Origin: Desulfarculus sp.
Lineage (GTDB): Bacteria; Desulfobacterota; Desulfarculia; Desulfarculales; Desulfarculaceae
NCBI GenBank assembly: GCA_016218705.1
Contig: JACRDC010000009.1
Span: forward strand, 1-40,752
Direction: 5' to 3'
Length of the DNA: 40,752 nucleotides
A program made the position numbers and the translations under genes. The notes under the pieces were generated by a model. That model was given only the letters and a program-made list of their open reading frames with translations, ran no database searches and had not been told where the DNA came from. The first letter of the stretch is position 1. Each line of letters opens with the position of its first letter. This document shows positions 35,316-40,752 of this stretch, in pieces.

Positions 35316-36956
35316 TTACTCCCAGACGTAGGTGGCCGAGAGTTCCGGGTTCTCCTGCCAGGGGGCCTTGAGATAGCCCCAGACCTTGCTGTTCACCAAA
35401 CGGTCTATCTCATGGTAGAAGTTCACGGCCCCCTTGAAGCCGGCGTAGGGACCGCCGGAGTCGTAGCTGTGCAGTTGCTTGAGGGGGATGCCCATCTTTT
35501 GCACCGAGAACTTCTCCTTGATGCCCGCGCAGAAGATGTCGGGCTTGACCAACTCCACCAGCTTCTCGGCCTCGTATTGGTTCAGGTCGTCAATAATCAT
35601 GGAGCCGGGCTCCATGTCGGGGATGAGCCCCTCGTAGTCCTTCATGGGCAGGCCGGATTGGGCCAGCTCGCCGATCTTCTCGGGGGCCTTGCGCGCCCGG
35701 TAGCGTTGGGGATCAGGCTCCACCTCCAGCTCCTCGATGTTGCGGCTGTCGGCGTCCACCGTCAGGTTGGGAATGACCTGGCGCCCCTCGTAGTCGTCGC
35801 GGTGGGCGAACTCGTAGCCGGCGCTGATGGTCTTCATGCCCATCTCCTTGAACAGCTCCTGGTAGTGATGGGCACGAGAGCCGCCCACGAAGAGCATGGC
35901 CGTCTTGTCCTGGGTGCGCGGCTTGACCTCGGTCAGGGCCGCCCGCACGGCGGGCATCTCCTCGGCGATCACCTCCTCCACTCGGGCCGTCAACTCCGGG
36001 TCGTCGAAGTACTGGGCGATCTTGCGCAGGCTCTTGGCCGTGGCCCCCGCCCCGATGAAGTTGACCTTGATCCAGGGCACGCCGAACTTGGTCTCCAGCA
36101 TGTCGGCCACGTAGTTGATGGAGCGGTGGCACATGACGCAGTTCAAGTCGGAGGTGTGGGCCGAGGCGAACTGGTCGTAGGTCGAGTTGCCCGAGAAGGT
36201 GGCCAGGTTGGTGATGCCGCACTTGTTCAGCACGCGATCAATCTCGAAGCCGTCGCCGCCTATGTTGTACTCGCCCAACAGGGAAATCTTGAACTTGCCA
36301 GGCTTGGACTCGTCGTTGTTGCCCACCACGTGGCGGAAGACCTGGTTGTTGGCGATGTGGTGGCCGGCCGACTGGGACACGCCCTTGTAGCCCTCGCAAG
36401 AAAAGGCGAAGACGTTGCAGTCGCCGAACTGCTTCTTCATGCGCGCGGCCACGGCGTGGATGTCGTCGCCGATGAGCCCCACCGGGCAGGTGGCGAAGAC
36501 GGCGATGGCCTTGGGGTGGAACAGGTCGTAGGCCTCGCTTATGGCCTGCTCCAACTTCTTCTCGCCGCCGAAAATGATGTCCTTGTCCTGCATGTCGGTG
36601 GAGAAGGAGTAGGTCATGTAGTTCTCGGCCCCGGGCGCGGACGCGTCGGTCTGGTTGCGGCGGGTCAGCCAGGAGTAGAAGCCGCAGCCGATGGGGCCGT
36701 GGGTGATGTTGACGATGTCGCGGGTGGGGCCCATGATGACGCCCTTGCACCCGGCGTAGGTGCAGCCGCGCATGGTGATGATGCCCGGGATGGTGCGCAC
36801 GTTGGCCATGATCTCGGGCGAGCCGTCTGGCCGCGGCTGATTAATGACCATCTGCTTGGCGCGCTTGCGGGCCACCTTGGGAGGATACTGCCGGAGCATC
36901 TCCTCCTTGACGCTCGCCGGGTCCCAGCCCGGCAGCCCGTTTTCCTTGGTCGCCAT
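35316..36956 (-). CDS. nifD: Nitrogenase MoFe protein alpha chain
   Basis: 546 residues from ATG 36956 (AGGAGG eight bases upstream); upstream open sequence is shadow. P-cluster ligands Cys65, Cys91 and Cys157 (TCPVGLIGDD), FeMo-co ligands Cys276 (NCVMCHRSINY) and His496 (KQLHSYDSGGPYAGF), and the catalytic-site CEGYKGVSQSAGHHIANN with His199 are all present. An insertion of ~50-60 residues around 385-455 (the DADSRNIEELEVEPDPQRYR region) matches the extra segment of Clostridium-type NifD. It binds FeMo-co and reduces N2. Confidence 0.98.
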   Translation of the reverse strand: MATKENGLPGWDPASVKEEMLRQYPPKVARKRAKQMVINQPRPDGSPEIMANVRTIPGIITMRGCTYAGCKGVIMGPTRDIVNITHGPIGCGFYSWLTRRNQTDASAPGAENYMTYSFSTDMQDKDIIFGGEKKLEQAISEAYDLFHPKAIAVFATCPVGLIGDDIHAVAARMKKQFGDCNVFAFSCEGYKGVSQSAGHHIANNQVFRHVVGNNDESKPGKFKISLLGEYNIGGDGFEIDRVLNKCGITNLATFSGNSTYDQFASAHTSDLNCVMCHRSINYVADMLETKFGVPWIKVNFIGAGATAKSLRKIAQYFDDPELTARVEEVIAEEMPAVRAALTEVKPRTQDKTAMLFVGGSRAHHYQELFKEMGMKTISAGYEFAHRDDYEGRQVIPNLTVDADSRNIEELEVEPDPQRYRARKAPEKIGELAQSGLPMKDYEGLIPDMEPGSMIIDDLNQYEAEKLVELVKPDIFCAGIKEKFSVQKMGIPLKQLHSYDSGGPYAGFKGAVNFYHEIDRLVNSKVWGYLKAPWQENPELSATYVWE

Positions 36957-36975
36957 GTGGTTGTCCTCCTGATGG

Positions 36976-37350
36976 TTAGACGATGGCCTTGGGGCCCTTT
37001 TCGCCGGTGCGCACGCGCAGGGCGTTGTCCACCGGCAGCACGAAAATCTTGCCGTCGCCGGGCTGGCCGGTCTGGTTGGTGGCGATGAGCGTCTTGACCA
37101 ACTGGGGCACGTCCTTGTCGGGCACCACCACGCTGATGAGCCGCTTGGGATAGAGCTTGCCCTTCTCGCCCAAGAGGGCCACGGCCTCCTCATGGCCTGC
37201 CTTGGCCCCCTCCAGCACCAGGTCGTTGACCAGGCCCTTGCCCCGGCCCAGCACCTCGTGGGCGAAGAAGGCGGCGATGCCCGCCTCGGTCAAGGCCTTC
37301 TTGTTCTGGTTCATCATGTTCATGCGCACCACGGCGATCACTTCCTTCAT
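36976..37350 (-). CDS. nifI2: NifI2, PII-like nitrogenase regulator
   Basis: 124-residue PII-family protein (MKEVIAVVRMNMMNQNKKAL start; LISVVVPDKDVPQLVKTLI; PGDGKIFVLPVDNALRVRTG). Long T-loop of the NifI2 kind. It overlaps nifI1 by four bases and precedes nifD by 19. With NifI1 it forms a complex that binds NifDK and blocks NifH docking when ammonium is available; 2-oxoglutarate and ATP relieve it (known from Methanococcus). Confidence 0.95.
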   Translation of the reverse strand: MKEVIAVVRMNMMNQNKKALTEAGIAAFFAHEVLGRGKGLVNDLVLEGAKAGHEEAVALLGEKGKLYPKRLISVVVPDKDVPQLVKTLIATNQTGQPGDGKIFVLPVDNALRVRTGEKGPKAIV

Positions 37351-37700
37351 GCCGGGGCCTCCTTGGACTCCGCCGCGGGCTCGCGCACGCCGCTGCTGAT
37401 GGTGTAGACGTCCTCCACCTGGCTGACGAAAATCTTGCCGTCGCCGAAGTGGCCCTCCTTGCCCGAGCGGGCGGCCTTCATTATCACGCCGATGACAAAG
37501 TCCTGGTCCTCGGCCCTGATGACGCTCATGAGCATGGTCTTGGGTATCTCGTCGTAGGTGACCTCCCCGATCTTGATGCCGCGCTGCTTGCCGCGGCCGG
37601 CCACCGAGTACTTGGTCACCGAGGGATACCCCGCCTCCATGAGCGCGGCCAGGACCTCGTCGGCCTTCTCGGGTCTTACGATGGCGCGCACCATAATCAT
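37347..37700 (-). CDS. nifI1: NifI1, PII-like nitrogenase regulator
   Basis: 117 residues, PII fold (IMVRAIVRPEKADEVLAALM; RGKQRGIKIGEVTYDEIPKT; EGHFGDGKIFVSQVEDVYTI). The T-loop region is the shorter NifI1 type. AAAGGAG precedes the ATG, 15 bases after the nifH stop. Location between nifH and nifD is diagnostic for nifI genes. Mediates fast post-translational ammonium switch-off. Confidence 0.95.
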   Translation of the reverse strand: MIMVRAIVRPEKADEVLAALMEAGYPSVTKYSVAGRGKQRGIKIGEVTYDEIPKTMLMSVIRAEDQDFVIGVIMKAARSGKEGHFGDGKIFVSQVEDVYTISSGVREPAAESKEAPA

Positions 37701-37715
37701 GCGATCATCTCCTTT

Positions 37716-38630
<915 letters not shown>

Positions 38631-38655
38631 TTAACTTGCCAAGATGACAAGTTAA
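38631..38655. promoter_or_regulatory. Inverted repeat TTAACTTG-N9-CAAGTTAA upstream of nifH
   Basis: Perfect 8-bp arms centred ~43 bases upstream of the -24 element and followed by an AT-rich run (TAATAAATTAATATATC). It is palindromic enough to be a dimeric regulator's operator; an IHF site in the AT run is also possible. It does not match the NifA site TGT-N10-ACA. Confidence 0.5.
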
Positions 38656-38733
38656 TAAATTAATATATCTGGAGAGGCCCCGTAATGACGGCCGCCGGGA
38701 GGCCAGGTTTTGTGAGAGCCTTTGACAATTATG

Positions 38734-38750
38734 TTGTACACACTTTACAA
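38734..38750. promoter_or_regulatory. Possible degenerate NifA upstream activator site
   Basis: TTGTA-N7-TACAA is a palindrome containing TGT-N9-ACA, one base short of the classical NifA spacing. It is ~160 bases upstream of the predicted nifH start. A second near-site with N11 spacing lies at 38711-38727. Either could be used by a divergent NifA. Confidence 0.35.
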
Positions 38751-38881
38751 ATGCGGCTTGGGCACGTGTGTGCCGGGAAAGGCTTGGCCAAGGCCGAGGG
38801 GCACCGGGGTGGGGCGAATTCCGCCCGTCCCGATGCCGAGAACCGGGTTGGTGCGCGAGGGGAAGGGGTGGGGCTTGAAGG

Positions 38882-40441
38882 CTACAGGCCGCCCGAGACC
38901 ACCTGACGGCGCTGCACGCGCACCATCTCGGTGAGCCCGTATTTTTGCAGGCGGTAGTTGAGCTGGCGCAGGGTGATGCCCAGCACGCGGGCCGTGCGCG
39001 ACTGCACCCAGTCGGCGCGCTCCAGGGCGCCCAGTATCTCCTGGCGGGCCAGGTCGTCCAGGCGCGACAGGCCGCCGGCCTGGACGGCGGATGGGGCCTC
39101 GGACTGGTGCTGGGTCAGGTAGCCCGGCAACTGGGCCGGGCCGATGACCGGCTCCTCGCAGAGGATGGCCAGGCGCTCCACCAGGTTTTCCATCTCGCGC
39201 ACGTTGCCGGGCCAGCGGTAATCGGTTAGCACCTGCCGGGACTGGGGGGACAGGGCCAGGCGGCGGTTGTACTCGCGCGCGTACTTGTCCAGGAAGTGAT
39301 CCAGCAGAAGCGGTATGTCCTGGCGGCGCTCCCTTAGGGGCGGCAGCAGGATGGGCAGCACGTTGAGGCGGAAGAAGAGGTCCTCGCGGAAACGCCCCTC
39401 CCTGACCGCGGCGTTCAGGTCGGCGTTGGTGGCGGCGATGATGCGCACGTCCACCTTGCGGGTCTTGGTGCCGCCCAGGCGCTCGAACTCGCGGTCCTGC
39501 AAAAAACGTAGCAGCTTGGCCTGCAAGGGCAGGGTCAGCTCCGCCACCTCGTCCAAAAAGATGCTGCCGCCGTGGGCCTCCTCCACGCGGCCGCTCTTGG
39601 CCTCGCTGGCGCCGGTGAAGGCCCCGCGCTCGTGGCCAAACAGCTCCGACTCCAACAGGTTCTCGGGCAGGGCCGCGCAGTTGATCTTGACAAAGGGCGC
39701 GCTGGCCCGGCTGCTGAGCGTGTGGATCACCCGCGCCACCAGGGTCTTGCCCGTGCCGGACTCGCCCAACAAGAGCACCGAGGCCTTGCTGGGGGCCACC
39801 TTCTTGACCAGGTTGTGCAGGCGGGCCATGGCCAGGCTCTGGCCCACGATGAAGAAGTTGTTGTAGCGCTCGGATATCTCGGCCTTCAGCAGGCGGTTGT
39901 TGCGCCGCAGTTCCTCCTCCCGGGCCTCCACCTGCTTGTTGAGGCTGAAGAACTGACCTATGAGCTGGGCCACCACGGTCAAAAAGCGTAAGTCCTCCCC
40001 GGGCGCGACCTCCTCGCCGAAGAGGCGGTCCACGGTCAGCACCCCCACCGGCCGGCCGTGCACGTGGATGGGCACCCCCGCGAAGGAGATGAACTCCCGC
40101 TCGATCTTGCGCGCCCCGGTCTTGTTTAGGAAGCGCGGCTCCTGGCTCACGTCGGGCACGTACAGGGGCTGGCCGCTACGGAAGATATGCCCGGTGATGC
40201 CCTCCTCGGGGCGGTAGACCCCGCGGCTCATCTGGTCCTTGCTCAGGCCGTGGGAGGCGCGAATGGCCAGGTTGCCGGAGTGCTGGTCCTCCAGGAACAC
40301 GGTGGCCCGCTTCATGGCCATGGAGTCGGAAAGTATCTCCAGGATGCGCGCCAGGGCCAGGTCCAGGTTGAGGGCCTGGCCCATGATCTGGCTGATCTCG
40401 AAGAGGACCTTTATCTCCAGCTCTGTGATGGCGGTTCTCAT
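38882..40441 (-). CDS. nifA: NifA, sigma-54-dependent nif activator
   Basis: 519 residues from ATG 40441 (a GTG six codons upstream is possible; neither has a strong ribosome site). An N-terminal GAF domain (~15-165) is followed by the AAA+ domain with Walker A GESGTGKT (226-233), canonical GAFTGA (273-278) and SIFLDEVAEL. The C-terminal helix-turn-helix (VQSRTARVLGITLRQLNYRL) closely matches NifA. The linker holds a single Cys, so the C-x4-C oxygen-sensing motif of rhizobial NifA is absent. It lies upstream of nifH in the same direction with a 335-base gap. Confidence 0.93.
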   Translation of the reverse strand: MRTAITELEIKVLFEISQIMGQALNLDLALARILEILSDSMAMKRATVFLEDQHSGNLAIRASHGLSKDQMSRGVYRPEEGITGHIFRSGQPLYVPDVSQEPRFLNKTGARKIEREFISFAGVPIHVHGRPVGVLTVDRLFGEEVAPGEDLRFLTVVAQLIGQFFSLNKQVEAREEELRRNNRLLKAEISERYNNFFIVGQSLAMARLHNLVKKVAPSKASVLLLGESGTGKTLVARVIHTLSSRASAPFVKINCAALPENLLESELFGHERGAFTGASEAKSGRVEEAHGGSIFLDEVAELTLPLQAKLLRFLQDREFERLGGTKTRKVDVRIIAATNADLNAAVREGRFREDLFFRLNVLPILLPPLRERRQDIPLLLDHFLDKYAREYNRRLALSPQSRQVLTDYRWPGNVREMENLVERLAILCEEPVIGPAQLPGYLTQHQSEAPSAVQAGGLSRLDDLARQEILGALERADWVQSRTARVLGITLRQLNYRLQKYGLTEMVRVQRRQVVSGGL

Positions 40442-40660
40442 GCGCCTAGGCTGATGCACGATTGGTACCAGCGACGGTAACTATCTAACATTACATGTAT
40501 AAGCCAAAGCGATCCCCGCCGGCGGCCCCGTATCGGCCACCGGGCGGGCCGGCGGGACGCACAATGGCCTACCGTCAGGAAGTTTTTCCTGTTTTATGCT
40601 CCCTGATGGTGGGTTTAGGGCGTTAGGAGGCCACCCACAGCAGCCAGGCCGTGCACACCA
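40442..40660. other. Spacer upstream of nifA, no gene seen
   Basis: Should contain the nifA promoter. An AT-richer patch (TTATACATGTAATGTTAGAT on the minus strand) near 40480-40505 is the best candidate, but no firm -35/-10 or -24/-12 element can be defined. Frames here lack ribosome sites and familiar protein sequence. Confidence 0.4.
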
Positions 40661-40705
40661 ATACCAAGTTGCGATCAACCGAGTAGTTTGATCGCAACTT
40701 GGTAT
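40661..40705. repeat. Perfect 18-bp inverted repeat
   Basis: ATACCAAGTTGCGATCAA (40661-40678) is exactly repeated in inverse at 40688-40705 around a 9-base spacer. The arms are distinctly AT-richer than the surroundings. No T-run follows. It could be a cruciform or operator, a terminator for a gene to the right, or the end of a mobile element. Confidence 0.85.
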
Positions 40706-40723
40706 GCGGGCCATTCCCCGGGG

Positions 40724-40752
40724 TCCCCAAGCAAACGCAGTTTGCTTGGGGA
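40724..40752. repeat. Perfect 12-bp inverted repeat at the window edge
   Basis: TCCCCAAGCAAA/TTTGCTTGGGGA with a five-base loop (CGCAG), ending at the last base of the window. It may be longer outside. It is 18 bases from the other inverted repeat, so two hairpins stand in tandem. Confidence 0.8.

Noticed and set aside
38757-38773. TTGGGCACGTGTGTGC as a plus-strand sigma-54 promoter
   Set aside because: GG and GC are ten bases apart, but it points into the 3' end of nifA with no plus-strand gene downstream. A local GGCAC/GTGCC palindrome explains the match.
40481-40714. 77-residue minus-strand frame upstream of nifA
   Set aside because: It runs through the 18-bp inverted repeat, has no ribosome site or recognisable protein pattern and is probably chance.

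Overview
The window is a GC-rich (clearly above 60 %), gene-dense bacterial segment. It combines a group III-type nitrogenase cluster (nifH-I1-I2-D-K-fd-E-N-B), a TRAP transporter with a CoA ligase and a molybdenum hydroxylase, and several sigma-54 promoters. This mix suggests an anaerobic deltaproteobacterium (Desulfobacterota), perhaps a sulfate reducer or syntroph of the Desulfarculus kind. The lineage is an inference from gene content and protein flavour, not a proven identity.

Region 1 (1-13755, all minus strand) reads from right to left as a cytoplasmic sensor kinase and sigma-54 response regulator, then a strong -24/-12 promoter, then dctP-dctQ-dctM (TRAP uptake), a cytidylate-kinase-like/BON protein, a PaaK-type CoA ligase, a 66-residue small protein, the FAD, 2Fe-2S and Mo subunits of a xanthine-dehydrogenase-family enzyme, a DUF2080-like small protein, a ThiS/MoaD-like sulfur carrier and a ThiF/MoeB/HesA-like E1 enzyme. 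The logic is: sense a carboxylic (probably aromatic) acid, import it, make its CoA thioester, and reduce or hydroxylate the ring with a Moco enzyme.

Region 2 (14242-18259, minus) is a translationally coupled four-gene envelope operon: LolD-like ATPase, FtsX/LolE-like permease, LolA-like periplasmic carrier and an outer-membrane beta-barrel. It has its own sigma-54-type promoter. A ~148-bp repeat lies immediately 3' of Region 1 (positions 1-148) and again 3' of Region 2 (14099-14245), in the same orientation. The second copy sits at the end of a ~210-nt segment that can fold into several helices. I could not match it to a known RNA family.

Region 3 (18800-29484, plus) is a complete urea operon, urtABCDE then ureDABCEFG, with tight spacing or overlaps. 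Region 4 (29534-40441, minus) is nifA followed by nifH-nifI1-nifI2-nifD-nifK-[2Fe-2S] ferredoxin-nifE-nifN-nifB, with a -24/-12 promoter in front of nifH. The urea and nif blocks converge on a strong hairpin at 29485-29522 and together form a nitrogen-acquisition island. The right edge (40442-40752) holds two perfect inverted repeats and no convincing gene. I saw no tRNA, rRNA, CRISPR array, transposase or insertion sequence. The long open frames opposite to these genes are GC-rich shadows and were left out.
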